From: F1-120-MAGs238 sp964484185
GTDB taxonomy: Bacteria; Planctomycetota; Phycisphaerae; Phycisphaerales; UBA1924
Length of the DNA: 64,000 bases
Assembly: GCA_964484185.1 (NCBI GenBank)
Contig: CAZAEQ010000020.1
Location: 12,749-76,748, forward strand
Direction: 5' to 3'
Part shown: positions 42,104 to 51,951 of the stretch, one piece after another
Layout: each line of letters starts with the position of its first letter
Position numbering within the stretch: position 1 is the stretch's first letter
Position numbers and translations under genes: made by a program
Notes under the pieces: generated by a model
The model's database searches: none
Told to the model about the DNA's origin: nothing
Seen by the model: the letters and a program-made list of their open reading frames with translations, nothing else

Positions 42104-43639
42104 ATGAATAATTCTGAATCCGCCCCAATTGGCGGCCCAATCGGCGACCAACTCACCGAATCCAGTCCAACTTCCACAGTTGATCCCGCTTCCGATGCTC
42201 CACCAGTCCCTCTTTCCGATATCTTCGATCAGGTTGCGACCTTCGAATCGCTCGGCCTTCGCAACAGCGTTCAGAAGGGCGTTGATGCCGCCGGTTACAA
42301 ATACCCGACGCTCGTCCAGGCCAAATTGATCCCCGCGATCCTCGCTGGGAAAGACGTCATGGGTCAGGCAAAGACCGGTTCGGGTAAGACCGCCGCGTTT
42401 GCGCTGCCGCTTCTGCACCTCTGCGAAAAGGAGTTGGCTGGCCAGGCTCTGATTCTCTGCCCCACACGTGAACTCGCGATTCAGATTACTGCTGAGATCG
42501 ATGCGCTGGGGCAGTTCACGCCCATTAAGGCCGCCGCGATTTATGGCGGCGACAACATGCGCGAGCAGATGGATGAACTCGCCCGTGGCCCGCAGATTCT
42601 TGTCGGCACCCCCGGCCGCGTGATGGACTTTGCCGAACGCGGCAACATCCACTTCAAGAACGTCAAGTTCGTTGTGCTCGATGAAGTCGATCGCATGCTC
42701 GATATCGGGTTCCGCGAAGACATCCGGACGATTCTCGAGAAATGCAAGCCACCCACTGAGCGTCAGACCATCATGGTCTCCGCGACTATTTCGGATGAAA
42801 TCGATCGCCTCGCCCGCAAGCAGATGAACAATCCCGAAAAGATTGAAGTCATCGGCAAGTCGCTGGTTGTTTCGCAGGTGAAGCAGTACCACCTTCCCGT
42901 CGATGCCTGGGACAAGAAGAAACTGCTGCTGCACGTCCTGCGTCACGAAGAACCGGCCCTCACGCTGATCTTCTGCAACCTCAAGCGCACAGTTGATGAA
43001 ATCTCTGAAGGACTCTCGAAGCGCGGCATCGAAGCGCACGCGATCCACGGCGATCACCCGCAGCGTAAACGCAACAAGACCATGCAGCGCCTCCGCGAAG
43101 GTGAACTCTCGGTTCTGGTCTGTTCCGATCTCGCTTCCCGCGGCATCGATGTCGAGGGAATTTCTCACGTCATTAACTTCGATCTGCCTCTGGATCCTGA
43201 AGTGTACGTTCACCGTATTGGACGCACAGCCCGTGCTGGCCGCGCTGGCGTCGCATGGTCGCTCATTTCACCTGCCGAAGGCGATCTGTTGACCGCGATC
43301 GAAATGCTCACGAACACCGAGATTCCAAAGCTTCACTATCCCGACTTCACACCTTCGCCTCGCCCGGACGGCTGGCGCGGAGATGATGGTCCGCGCAACC
43401 GCGCACAGACAGAGGCTGCTCCGCCGCCGGAAGAGCCTCGTACCAGTTTCGCAAGACCGCAAGGTGATGGCACCTCGGCTGTTGCGACTCCAGGCGCAGC
43501 ACCTGCGCCGCAGGTTGTGGCTTCCGCGTCTGCATTGCCGTTGCCAGCGAAGATTGATGCCACCAAGTTCCCGGGCGGCATTGTTCCAACCAAGCTGCCT
43601 CCCAAGCGCATGATGGGCAAAGTCTACAAGAATCGGTGA
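42104..43639 (+). CDS. DEAD-box-family RNA helicase (DEVD variant)
   Basis: ATP-dependent RNA helicase of 511 residues for ribosome assembly or mRNA turnover. Motifs: F..LGL...V Q-motif region at 46-70, Walker A AKTGSGKT (89-96), PTRELAIQ (120-127), GTPGRV (168-173), motif II VVLDEVDRMLD (DEVD at 193-196 instead of DEAD), SATIS (226-230), then domain 2 with LIFCNLKRTVDE, DLASRGIDVEG and HRIGRTARAG. The N-terminal 40 and C-terminal roughly 100 residues are low-complexity (Pro/Ala-rich), ending in a basic KLPPKRMMGKVYKNR tail. RhlE-like by overall design. Confidence 0.93.
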   Translation: MNNSESAPIGGPIGDQLTESSPTSTVDPASDAPPVPLSDIFDQVATFESLGLRNSVQKGVDAAGYKYPTLVQAKLIPAILAGKDVMGQAKTGSGKTAAFALPLLHLCEKELAGQALILCPTRELAIQITAEIDALGQFTPIKAAAIYGGDNMREQMDELARGPQILVGTPGRVMDFAERGNIHFKNVKFVVLDEVDRMLDIGFREDIRTILEKCKPPTERQTIMVSATISDEIDRLARKQMNNPEKIEVIGKSLVVSQVKQYHLPVDAWDKKKLLLHVLRHEEPALTLIFCNLKRTVDEISEGLSKRGIEAHAIHGDHPQRKRNKTMQRLREGELSVLVCSDLASRGIDVEGISHVINFDLPLDPEVYVHRIGRTARAGRAGVAWSLISPAEGDLLTAIEMLTNTEIPKLHYPDFTPSPRPDGWRGDDGPRNRAQTEAAPPPEEPRTSFARPQGDGTSAVATPGAAPAPQVVASASALPLPAKIDATKFPGGIVPTKLPPKRMMGKVYKNR

Positions 43640-43693
43640 TCAATCCGAGACCAATCCGAGCCTCTGGCGCAGAGTGTGGTATCCTCACACGCA

Positions 43694-45127
43694 ATGAGCC
43701 AGCCAATACCTCATTCTGTCGAGCCATCGTTGCCGTCATCGGGTATCGGTTCGCGCCTCCGCTGGTTCTTCAACGGCGGCTGGATTTCTCGTGAAAACGC
43801 TCAGCGTGAGTTCGAATCACAGTTTCGTAGAGAGCGGCTGAGTCACACGGTCCAGACATGGCTCACTTGCACCATGTGCATCATCGCCTGCATGCCCGCG
43901 ACCCACGTCACGATTTTCATGATATTCATTGGCGTGGATTACCTGGTGCGGCTCTGGAGTACGTATCGAACGGCCTGGCGTCCGTTCATTCAGCCCATCA
44001 GTCTCTGCCTGCTTGCCTTTACGATCTGGCAGATCATTTCAATTTCATGGTCTCTGGATCCACAGCACGGCTGGAACGAAATCTCTAAAATGCGATGGGC
44101 CGTCTTCGGCCTCGTGGTGTGGCCGGTGTTGGATCGTCGCCCGCTCCTGATCACGTTTCTCTGCATTGGTCTGTTTCTCGGAAATGTTTCGCAGGTCGTC
44201 CAGGAAGTTGGACGCCATTATGGAATCTATAACTCCCTGTCGATCTTTACCGGGAAAAATATTGACTGGATGCTCGATCTCAACCGCACCGGCGGCTGGT
44301 GGCACCCGCTCGCGGCCGGCTCCATGCTCGTTGCTGCACTTGGTTTGCACTTGCCCGCGGCGGTCATGGGAACTGGAAAAGTGCGGGCGATTGCTATCGG
44401 CGGATCTGCAGTCTCACTTGTAGGTATCGTCGCAACTGGAACGCGGGGCGCGATTCTTGCGTCGATAGTCCTCATCTTCATTATTCTTTTCTTTGCGATG
44501 TTCCGCGTCCGCCGCTCAAGGAAATCGATTTTCCTCTCTGCACTGGCGCTGGGAATAGCTGCCTGCATCGGGATGATGACCATCGGCGATCGCGTCATTA
44601 TGCGGGCAAATAGTGCGATCAATGAAGTTCAGCTTGCGCTTGAGACCAGGAACTACAAGTCCGACAATGGCGCGCGAGTGCAAATGGCGATTTGGTGTAT
44701 TGAAGCGATCAAAGCCCGTCCCTTCACCGGGGTGGGAGCGGGCAGTTTTGAAACCTGGTCTGCACAGCAAGTCGTCGCCGCTGGCGGCGTGCCAACGAAT
44801 CGCCTTGGTGATGACCCATCCAAAACGACGGTCTTTGAACACGCGCATAACTCGGCCCTGCACATCATCACAACGACCGGAATTATCGGATTGTCTCTTG
44901 CACTGTTCACGGCGCTCAGTGCGCTTTGGGGCGCGTTCGCGCCTCTTTCATCGCAACAGCAGGGGACCTACGCCGCGGGACCGGGCTGGGCGCTGATAGG
45001 AATGTTCATCGTCAGCATGACAGATCCGATCCATTTCAACACTCAGACTGGTATCCTTCTCTTTCTGCTCTTTGCACTCTGCCCGGCGTGGCGCCCGGCG
45101 GAATCAAGTGGATCACTCAAACCGTGA
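43694..45127 (+). CDS. O-antigen ligase / polymerase-like membrane protein (Wzy_C type)
   Basis: Protein of 477 residues with about ten hydrophobic segments. The large extracytoplasmic loop motif GVGAGSF followed by FEHAHNSALHIITTTGIIGL is the Wzy_C/WaaL-type signature (conserved His in HxHN). VATGTRGAIL near residue 245 is the other usual motif. It would join or polymerise lipid-linked sugar chains at the periplasmic face. The ATG at 43694 is chosen over a GTG six codons upstream. The downstream glycosyltransferase overlaps by 4 nt, indicating a polysaccharide pair. Confidence 0.78.
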   Translation: MSQPIPHSVEPSLPSSGIGSRLRWFFNGGWISRENAQREFESQFRRERLSHTVQTWLTCTMCIIACMPATHVTIFMIFIGVDYLVRLWSTYRTAWRPFIQPISLCLLAFTIWQIISISWSLDPQHGWNEISKMRWAVFGLVVWPVLDRRPLLITFLCIGLFLGNVSQVVQEVGRHYGIYNSLSIFTGKNIDWMLDLNRTGGWWHPLAAGSMLVAALGLHLPAAVMGTGKVRAIAIGGSAVSLVGIVATGTRGAILASIVLIFIILFFAMFRVRRSRKSIFLSALALGIAACIGMMTIGDRVIMRANSAINEVQLALETRNYKSDNGARVQMAIWCIEAIKARPFTGVGAGSFETWSAQQVVAAGGVPTNRLGDDPSKTTVFEHAHNSALHIITTTGIIGLSLALFTALSALWGAFAPLSSQQQGTYAAGPGWALIGMFIVSMTDPIHFNTQTGILLFLLFALCPAWRPAESSGSLKP

Positions 45128-46272
45128 AACTCCTGCTGTTCGCAGATTACGTTCGCAGTTCACCCATCGCGATTTCGCACTGGGCAGTTGATCTCACGCG
45201 CGCGTTCCAATCCCGCGGTCACCACGTCACACTCGCCATCGATGGGGCTGAAGATTGCTCACTCTTTGCGAATCAGCCAGGCGTACAGGTAAGAGTTCAC
45301 AATCCAGAGCGCGATCACCTGGGTGCTAACCCGTTTGCCTTCCAGCAATGGGCCGAAGACCTTCGAAGTCACACCTCGCACGACCGCACGCTCTCGCTCA
45401 CCTCTCTTGTGGCTGCGGATGTGTGGATTCCCTTCGGCCCTGGCGCGTGGGACAACGTGAAGACCGTCCTGGCAACACAGAGTCCGATTTCGGCGCTCTC
45501 TGAAATAGTTCATCAACCCTGGCTTCTTGCGATCAAGGCAGCTGAACGAGTCGCCATCACTAAGAACTCCGCAGTTCTCACTTTTGGAAATGGTGCGGGC
45601 GGACTGGGCTACGCATCGCGCTTTACGCAACCATCGGAAGCGGAAGTGGAACAGATGCGCAAGTCGATGCGTGACCTGCTTCGCATTCCACATGACCGGC
45701 GTGTTGTGCTCTTAAGCGCAGTTCACGCTCACCGCGGCGGGCTCCAGCCGTTTCTGAGTGCATTCGCACATCTGTGCCGCGAAACTGCGGAGAGAAAGCC
45801 TCTGTGCATCGTGATCGGTCGCAGCGGCGAGTCTCTTGCCAACGCAGTCGCCAAAGCCGGATGCCTGGAAGATGTTAAGATCCTGGGTCGAACGAATAGA
45901 ATTGTGGAAATGCTGGCGGCATGCGACCTTGCCGCGATTCCCCTTGCAGCGGCCCGCCACTCACGATTCGGGCTCAAAACTTCCAGTGTGACTGGTCGAT
46001 TCGCCGCCGATGCATTGTGCGTGGGCCGCCCGGTCATTGCCCTGAATCGCGCTGCCGGATCAGAACTTCTCAATCCGCCGCCTGACCACTCCGATCCGCT
46101 TGGCCCCGGCTGGATTGTGGATTCTGCAGATAGCACCCAGTGGTCGATCGGCCTCACAACTGCCATGAGTCTTCCATGGCTCGGCCACCGCACACCCGCC
46201 GCCCGGGCTGCTGGTATACTTCTATCGATGGATCGCTTGATTGACCGCATTGAGCGGATATTGCATGTCTAG
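45124..46272 (+). CDS. Glycosyltransferase, GT4-like
   Basis: Protein of 382 residues starting at a GTG that overlaps the previous stop (GTGA). It begins VKLLLFADYVRSSPIAISHW, with an N-terminal Rossmann-like half (RGHHVTLAID) and a C-terminal half containing RVVLLSAVHAHRGGLQPFL, ILGRTNRIVEMLAACDLAAI and GRPVIALNRAAGSELL, the pattern of GT-B retaining glycosyltransferases (family 4). The E-x7-E motif is not obvious (SSVTGRFAADALCVGRPVI lies at that position), so activity is assumed rather than shown. It probably works with the O-antigen-ligase-like protein upstream. Confidence 0.72.
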   Translation: MKLLLFADYVRSSPIAISHWAVDLTRAFQSRGHHVTLAIDGAEDCSLFANQPGVQVRVHNPERDHLGANPFAFQQWAEDLRSHTSHDRTLSLTSLVAADVWIPFGPGAWDNVKTVLATQSPISALSEIVHQPWLLAIKAAERVAITKNSAVLTFGNGAGGLGYASRFTQPSEAEVEQMRKSMRDLLRIPHDRRVVLLSAVHAHRGGLQPFLSAFAHLCRETAERKPLCIVIGRSGESLANAVAKAGCLEDVKILGRTNRIVEMLAACDLAAIPLAAARHSRFGLKTSSVTGRFAADALCVGRPVIALNRAAGSELLNPPPDHSDPLGPGWIVDSADSTQWSIGLTTAMSLPWLGHRTPAARAAGILLSMDRLIDRIERILHV

Positions 46273-46329
46273 GCCGTGTCTAGTGCATGTTATGTTCAAA
46301 AGTGCGGTCCTCGTGAAGGGTGGCAAGCC

Positions 46330-46824
46330 GTGAAAATCCTCGTGCCGATCGTTATCTTTGTTGCAATCATCGCGGGCGGCGTTGGCGCGAGCATCTGGAA
46401 AAAGAGTCAGACCGCCGACACCGCGCCGTATCCGCCGCGCAATGCTCAGTATCTTGACCCCAGCACCACGCCCGCGGCATTGATGGCCGCCGGCGCTGCC
46501 AAGAGAAAGAACAAGCCCGATCCGCTCGCGGACTATCAAGGGCTCTGGATCGGCGAACCCGGATGGGAAGGCACTGTTGAGATCGTCGCCGATGAGGGCG
46601 GCTTTCAGACTCTGCGCTGGCAGGAATCCGCCAGCGGCATGCTCGGAGCCAGCGGCTACTGGGTCATCGTTCAGCTGAAAGATTCTGATGATCGCGTGAA
46701 AGTCGGTAGTAGAGTGCGCGTCATGGGAATGTTTGAAGATGCCAACAGCATTGTCAATGCGGGCTCCCCTGTGCCGCAGTATCGCGTCATCATGAAGAAC
46801 GCCAAAGTTCTTGAAGTGAAATGA
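46330..46824 (+). CDS. Small membrane-anchored protein of unknown function
   Basis: Protein of 164 residues from a GTG (VKILVPIVIFVAIIAGGVGA), giving one N-terminal transmembrane helix. The remainder is extracytoplasmic, with a beta-rich domain (GLWIGEPGWEGTVEIVADEG, later VKVGSRVRVMGMFEDANSIV) that may be an OB-like barrel. No family recognised. It follows the glycosyltransferase by 57 nt on the same strand and converges on the aldehyde dehydrogenase. Confidence 0.6.
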   Translation: MKILVPIVIFVAIIAGGVGASIWKKSQTADTAPYPPRNAQYLDPSTTPAALMAAGAAKRKNKPDPLADYQGLWIGEPGWEGTVEIVADEGGFQTLRWQESASGMLGASGYWVIVQLKDSDDRVKVGSRVRVMGMFEDANSIVNAGSPVPQYRVIMKNAKVLEVK

Positions 46825-46835
46825 TATAAACAATA

Positions 46836-48473
46836 CTAATGCAAGCCCGGCGGAAGCATCTGGCTTGGCACGTTCTGGTAGCACACCGGGCGACACCACC
46901 GTTCGATCGCCCGAGCACCCACGGCGGTGGTGTGCGGCTGATTCGATGCTGGATATGGCCCGCCATGCACCATCGCTGGTGAAACTTCCAGGCCTGTTGG
47001 AACACCATCGACAATCACCCGGCCCGCGAAACGCGAACATTCCCGCAGAAGCGGGCGAGCCAGCTCCGCATCCTTGGCCGAGATCCCGCTGGCTCCGGTC
47101 ATGAATATCGATGCGGTCAGAGAACCCTGCAATACGCGGGCTGCGTCCAGGAATCGTTCCGCCGATTCACATTCCACAATCATCGTCGATGGCCCGAAGC
47201 ACTCATCTTGGGCCACATGCTGCGCCAAGAACGTATCGATATCGGTCCGGAACAGCATTGCAACAGTTTCCGCTGCTGCACGATCCGGAAGTGACCCGAT
47301 TCCTGGCGCGTTTGGGTCCGGCTGCTGGTGCCGCGGCAAGACACTTCTTGCAGCCAATGCGATCCCCTTGGTTTGCGTAAGAAGCACCACACGCTGATGA
47401 AAAGCCTCGCGGATGTGGTGACTCAGCATCGTCATTGGACCGGCCTTGGCCGTTAGTTCCGAGAGTGCTGCAATAAAGGGATCGCTCGCCGCCGACCGCG
47501 CGATGATCACCAGGCCCGGGCAAGTACAAAGTTGCCCCGCCGACCCTGTAAAGCTCGCGGCCAGTTTCGCCGCGATTTCCGCGGCTTTGGCGTCCAGCGC
47601 ATCGGGCATAATGAACACGGGATTGACTGACCCCATTTCCGCAAACACCGGCACTGGGTCAGGCCGCCCCTTGTACATGCGCGCGCTGCACATATTGGCA
47701 AGTGCCATGCCGCCATTGTGCGAGCCGGTAAACCCGACAGCGCGAACTGCGTGATTCAAAATCAGTTCGCGGCCCACTGCCTGCTCGCGTGCCCCGCCGC
47801 CGCCAGCATGCAGGAAACTGAACACACCTGCAGGCATTCCTGTTTCTTTGGCGGCCGCACTTATGCACTGCCCCACAAGTTCGCCCGTGCCTGGATGTGC
47901 CGGATGCCCCTTCACGATCACCGGGCAACCCGCGGCGAGCGCCGAAGATGTATCTGTTCCTGCCGTCGAATAGGCAAGTGGAAAGTTGGATGCTCCAAAA
48001 ACTGCAACCGGTCCCAATGGCTGTAGTATCGATCGAAGGTCGGGCTTGGCCATCGGCTTGCGATCAGGTTCCGCGCGATCGATGGTGGGTCGTGCCCATG
48101 ATCCGGCACGCACAAGTGCCGCGAACATTCGCAATGTGCTCACTGTGCGGTCGCGTTCGCCCGCAAGTCGAGGCGATGCAACGAGTCCAGTTTCCGCCGC
48201 GGCCCGTTGCAATAGAGCATCGCCAGCCTTAAGAATGTTGCGAGCGATAGCGTCCAGGAATGTGGCTCGCGCCAGTGGAGTAGTCGAGGCGTACGCGCTG
48301 GCCGCGCTCGCGGCAATCGCGCACGCTTGTTCAACATCTTCTGATGTCGCGCACTGAAAAATCTCGGGCAACTCTTCGCCGGTTGCGGGGTTGACGGAGT
48401 GAAATGAGAACATCGAGTCCTTGCCCGGTGCGTTTGCGGGTGTGCCGCCAATGATGGATCTGCCAAGCGTCAT
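46836..48473 (-). CDS. Aldehyde dehydrogenase, probably alpha-ketoglutaric semialdehyde (2,5-dioxovalerate) dehydrogenase
   Basis: Protein of 545 residues. NAD(P) site VAVFGASNFPLAYSTAGTDT, GFTGSHNGG, catalytic Glu in VFAEMGSVNPVFI (about residue 280) and catalytic Cys in GSAGQLCTCPG (about residue 314). The EMGSxNPVF and GQxCTxPG forms are typical of the KGSADH group, which oxidises 2,5-dioxopentanoate to 2-oxoglutarate in non-phosphorylating pentose or sugar-acid breakdown. The ATG at 48473 is chosen; the in-frame extension upstream overlaps the ABC-F gene. It is the last of three closely spaced minus-strand genes (31 nt after the ABC-F gene). Confidence 0.83.
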   Translation of the reverse strand: MTLGRSIIGGTPANAPGKDSMFSFHSVNPATGEELPEIFQCATSEDVEQACAIAASAASAYASTTPLARATFLDAIARNILKAGDALLQRAAAETGLVASPRLAGERDRTVSTLRMFAALVRAGSWARPTIDRAEPDRKPMAKPDLRSILQPLGPVAVFGASNFPLAYSTAGTDTSSALAAGCPVIVKGHPAHPGTGELVGQCISAAAKETGMPAGVFSFLHAGGGGAREQAVGRELILNHAVRAVGFTGSHNGGMALANMCSARMYKGRPDPVPVFAEMGSVNPVFIMPDALDAKAAEIAAKLAASFTGSAGQLCTCPGLVIIARSAASDPFIAALSELTAKAGPMTMLSHHIREAFHQRVVLLTQTKGIALAARSVLPRHQQPDPNAPGIGSLPDRAAAETVAMLFRTDIDTFLAQHVAQDECFGPSTMIVECESAERFLDAARVLQGSLTASIFMTGASGISAKDAELARPLLRECSRFAGRVIVDGVPTGLEVSPAMVHGGPYPASNQPHTTAVGARAIERWCRPVCYQNVPSQMLPPGLH

Positions 48474-48504
48474 GCGGAACAGTATGTTCGATACGACCTG
48501 TCCG

Positions 48505-50376
48505 TTAAGCTTTTTTGGTTTCCAGCTCTTCAAAACGAGCGTATAACCGATCAACTTTCCGCTGAGCTTCGCCGACCTTCTTGCATACATCTGCCAATTT
48601 GATCGGATTGCTGAGCAGCGCCGGGTCGCTTGTCATCATTTCCAGTCGTGCGACCTCCGCTTCTGCGGTCGCAATCGTCGTGGGCATCTTCTGCAACTCT
48701 TGCTGTTCCTTATAGCTCAGTTTCGACTTAGCCTGCACTGCGACTGCGACCTTGACCTTCTCCTCTTCTTCGTGCTTCAACCGGCGCGTCCACTGGTCAT
48801 AGTCGGTGAAGTAGCGGGTGCCGCCTTTGCCATCGAGGGCGAGAATCTGCGTCGAAAGATCTGAGAGCATGGCACGATCGTGCGTAACCAGGACGACCGA
48901 ACCGGGGAACTCTTCGATGCTGTTTTCCAGCACTTCAAGCGACGGAATATCCAGGTCGTTGGTCGGTTCGTCAAGGATCAAAACATCCGCAGGCTCAAGC
49001 ATCAGGCGGGCAATATGGATACGAGCTTGCTCGCCGCCAGAGAGGGCTTTCACGGGAGTCTTGAGATCTTCCTTGTTGAACAGGAACTTGTTGGCCCATG
49101 TCACCACGTGAATGGTGCGTTCGCGATAGATGACCGAATCAGCGTGCGGACTCAGCGTGTCACGCAATGTCATTTCTGGATCAAGCTCAGAACGATGTTG
49201 GCTGAACACAACACAGCGCAACTTGTCGGCGCGGCGAATCGTCCCCGGCAGCGGCGTCCCCGGCGGCCGCGACGTGTCTTCCGCGGCGATCTTGAGCATC
49301 TGTGCTGTTGCTGGGTCAGATTCAATTTCACCGGTGAGGATCTTGATCAAAGTGGACTTGCCCGAGCCGTTTGGGCCAAGGAGTCCAAGCACCGATCCGG
49401 GTGACAGAATCACATCGACATCGTGGAACAGGTGGCGATCGCCATACGCCTTGGATATACCGCGTGCCTCGATGAGTTTGCGGGTCTGGCGCCCCGTGCT
49501 GTCAAACTCGATTCCCGCGGCCTTCTGCGGCGCATTTCTGGAACGCAACTCGGCCAGCTCGTCCATGCGCTCATAGCTCGCGCTGATGCGGCTCTTTGAC
49601 TTTGTCCGCCGCGCCTGCGGTCCGCGTGCCAGCCAGCGAAGATCTTCGCGAACCTGGCCCGAGAGTGCGTGTTCCTGCTTGGCCTGACCATCCAGAAACT
49701 CTTCTTTGCGGCGTAGAAACTCGGTGTAATTGCCAGCAACGCTGAACGTGCCTTCGGGATAGTGCCGAGCCAATTCAACAATGCGCATCGCCACCGATTC
49801 CAAAAACATACGATCGTGCGTCACGAAGATCGATGCGAACGGCCCCTGGCGCAGCACACCTTCGAGCCACTCAATCCCATCAACGTCAAGATGGTTCGTC
49901 GGTTCATCGAGCAGCAGAATATCGGGCTCTTTGGCAAGTTCGCGAGCAATCGAAAGCCGCTTGCGCTGACCGCCCGAAAGCGATGCAGTCTTCTGCGAAA
50001 AGTCCGGAAACTCAAGCCGCCCCAGAATCATCTCCGCGGCCAGATCAGCCTCATGATCATCATGCATGAACGGCAACTGCCCCGCGCGACGACACGCATG
50101 TAACTCATCCGTCAATGCTGATAGGACCGTCGACCCCTCAGGAAATACGTCCTGCTGAGCGACATACGCCGCGCGAACACCCTTGCGCAGCGAAATCTCG
50201 CCTTCATCTGGCTCAAGAATGCGAGCCAAGATCTTCAGGAGCGTGGACTTCCCTGACCCATTGGGCCCGATGAGCGCGAGCCGCTCACGTTCTTCGAGTG
50301 AAATAGCCACATCCGCAAAGAGGTTCTTTGTGGCAAAGTGCATGGAGAGATTGCGTGCGGTAAGTGCTGCGGCCAT
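48505..50376 (-). CDS. ABC-F family ATPase (Uup/EttA-like)
   Basis: Soluble protein of 623 residues with two ABC domains and no membrane segments. Domain 1: LIGPNGSGKSTLLKIL, LSGGQRKRLSIAREL and LLLDEPTNHLD. Domain 2: LLGPNGSGKSTLIKIL, LSGGEQARIHIARL and LILDEPTNDLD. The linker between them (about 245-300) is charged and helical, and a C-terminal coiled-coil tail (from about residue 540, KHEEEEKVKVAV to ARFEELETKKA) resembles that of Uup. ABC-F proteins act on the ribosome as translation factors. It lies 41 nt downstream of nuoF on the same strand, but a functional link is not evident. Confidence 0.9.
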   Translation of the reverse strand: MAAALTARNLSMHFATKNLFADVAISLEERERLALIGPNGSGKSTLLKILARILEPDEGEISLRKGVRAAYVAQQDVFPEGSTVLSALTDELHACRRAGQLPFMHDDHEADLAAEMILGRLEFPDFSQKTASLSGGQRKRLSIARELAKEPDILLLDEPTNHLDVDGIEWLEGVLRQGPFASIFVTHDRMFLESVAMRIVELARHYPEGTFSVAGNYTEFLRRKEEFLDGQAKQEHALSGQVREDLRWLARGPQARRTKSKSRISASYERMDELAELRSRNAPQKAAGIEFDSTGRQTRKLIEARGISKAYGDRHLFHDVDVILSPGSVLGLLGPNGSGKSTLIKILTGEIESDPATAQMLKIAAEDTSRPPGTPLPGTIRRADKLRCVVFSQHRSELDPEMTLRDTLSPHADSVIYRERTIHVVTWANKFLFNKEDLKTPVKALSGGEQARIHIARLMLEPADVLILDEPTNDLDIPSLEVLENSIEEFPGSVVLVTHDRAMLSDLSTQILALDGKGGTRYFTDYDQWTRRLKHEEEEKVKVAVAVQAKSKLSYKEQQELQKMPTTIATAEAEVARLEMMTSDPALLSNPIKLADVCKKVGEAQRKVDRLYARFEELETKKA

Positions 50377-50417
50377 AGGTGGTCGATCGTTGGTGGACGT
50401 GGATTTCTAAACTGCTC

Positions 50418-51827
50418 TCAGCGTGATGAAGCGCCGATAGTCATTCTCACGGGAATAAATGTTGGTGTCACCCGTGCTTCAAATTCCGGACGGAACTTGT
50501 TCATGATCGTGCGGATGGCCCAGTTGTTGCCATCGGCCAGACCACAGATTGTTGTGCCGGGCATGCTGCCCATGCTCGTGGCGATTTCAAGAGCGAGATC
50601 AAGGTCTTTGGTCTTGCCTGCGCCAGATTCAATCTTGGTCATCAATTGATACAGCCAACCGCTGCCTTCGCGGCATGGTGTGCATTGTCCACAAGATTCG
50701 TGCTTAAAGAACCGGGCCAGGTTTCTTGCCACCATCACCATGTCTGTATCTTCATCAAACACGGTGGGGCATGCAGTTCCCAGGCCCAGCACGTTGCACT
50801 TGCGGCCGATATCAAAATCCATTTCGGCATCGTACTGATCGGCATCGAGAATGCCCATCGAAATGCCGCCGGGAATCGCGCCCTTGAATTTTTTGCCGTT
50901 CCGCATGCCGCCGCAAAGTCCTTCGACAATCTTGCGAAGCGGTATGCCGAGCTCAAGTTCAAAACATCCCGGACGAGCGACGTGACCGCTGACACCCATG
51001 AGCTTGGTGCCAAAGCTCGGGGGCGATCCGGGCAGTGTGCTCGCGCGACCTTGCTTCATGAACCAATCCGCGCCATGCTCAATGATGCTTGGCACGTGGC
51101 AGAGTGTCTCGACGTTATTGATGATTGTGGGCTTACCGAAAAGTCCCTTGACCGCCGGGAACGGCGGCTTGATCCGCGGCCAGCCGCGCTTGCCTTCAAG
51201 TGCTTCCAGCAAGCCAGTTTCTTCGCCGCAGATATACGCGCCAGCGCCGCGGTGGACATAACACTCAACCGCCCACTTTTCCCCATTGGCTCCGGCGGTG
51301 TTGAACAACCCCTGCTTGCCAAAGACGCCGTGTGCGTATGCCTCTTTGAGAGCTTCTTCCAAAACGTGTGCCTGGTGGTGATACTCGCCGCGAATAAAGA
51401 TGTACGCAACTTTGAGGCGGCAGGCGTAACACGCCGCCGCGATGCCTTCGAGCATCAGGTGCGGATCAAAATCCATGAGCAAGCGGTCTTTGAAAGTCCC
51501 CGGCTCAGATTCGTCAGCATTAATCGCCAGATAACGCATCCCCGGGTCTTTGCCTTCTTCGACCTTCGGGAGGAATGTCCATTTCAAACCAGTCGGGAAA
51601 CCCGCACCGCCGCGGCCGCGAAGCCCCGACTTTTTCACTTCGTCGATCACGGCCTCAGGCTTCATGGTCAACGCTTTGCGAAGACCTTGGTAGCCGCCGG
51701 TTGCGAGGTATTCGGGCAGTTTGACAATGTGGCGACCCTTCGGATCGGCGTAGGGCCACGATGGGATCCGTTGGGTCAGGATCGGGCCAGCGAGGTTGGG
51801 ATTGAAGTCCTTGGGGTTGAACTGCAT
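50418..51827 (-). CDS. nuoF: NADH-quinone oxidoreductase subunit F
   Basis: NADH- and FMN-binding subunit of complex I, 469 residues. Signatures: GLRGRGGAGFPTGLKW (FMN/NADH site, about residue 60-75), NADESEPGTFKDR, GAGAYICGEETGLLEALEG and the iron-sulfur ligands ESCGQCTPCREG near residue 360. The ATG at 51827 (MQFNPKDFNPN) begins the conserved part; the in-frame extension to 51992 runs into the tandem repeats and is rejected. No other nuo genes are nearby, so this subunit is encoded apart from a canonical nuo operon. The 275-nt upstream region carries a 22-bp tandem repeat array. Confidence 0.92.
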   Translation of the reverse strand: MQFNPKDFNPNLAGPILTQRIPSWPYADPKGRHIVKLPEYLATGGYQGLRKALTMKPEAVIDEVKKSGLRGRGGAGFPTGLKWTFLPKVEEGKDPGMRYLAINADESEPGTFKDRLLMDFDPHLMLEGIAAACYACRLKVAYIFIRGEYHHQAHVLEEALKEAYAHGVFGKQGLFNTAGANGEKWAVECYVHRGAGAYICGEETGLLEALEGKRGWPRIKPPFPAVKGLFGKPTIINNVETLCHVPSIIEHGADWFMKQGRASTLPGSPPSFGTKLMGVSGHVARPGCFELELGIPLRKIVEGLCGGMRNGKKFKGAIPGGISMGILDADQYDAEMDFDIGRKCNVLGLGTACPTVFDEDTDMVMVARNLARFFKHESCGQCTPCREGSGWLYQLMTKIESGAGKTKDLDLALEIATSMGSMPGTTICGLADGNNWAIRTIMNKFRPEFEARVTPTFIPVRMTIGASSR

Positions 51828-51951
51828 GAGGAAGGAGATCTCCAAACGCCCGACATTGCGGCGGGCTATTGAGGTGCCGCCGATGGTAGGTCTACAAGGT
51901 GGACTTCTGGCGACTTGTTTGGCGAAAGGGCGGGATTGTCCCAGACTCGGA

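Noticed and set aside
41945..43213. Open 422-codon minus-strand frame opposite the RNA helicase gene
   Set aside because: It is a shadow frame created by codon bias; the plus strand carries an unmistakable helicase with all motifs, and the antisense product has no recognisable domain.
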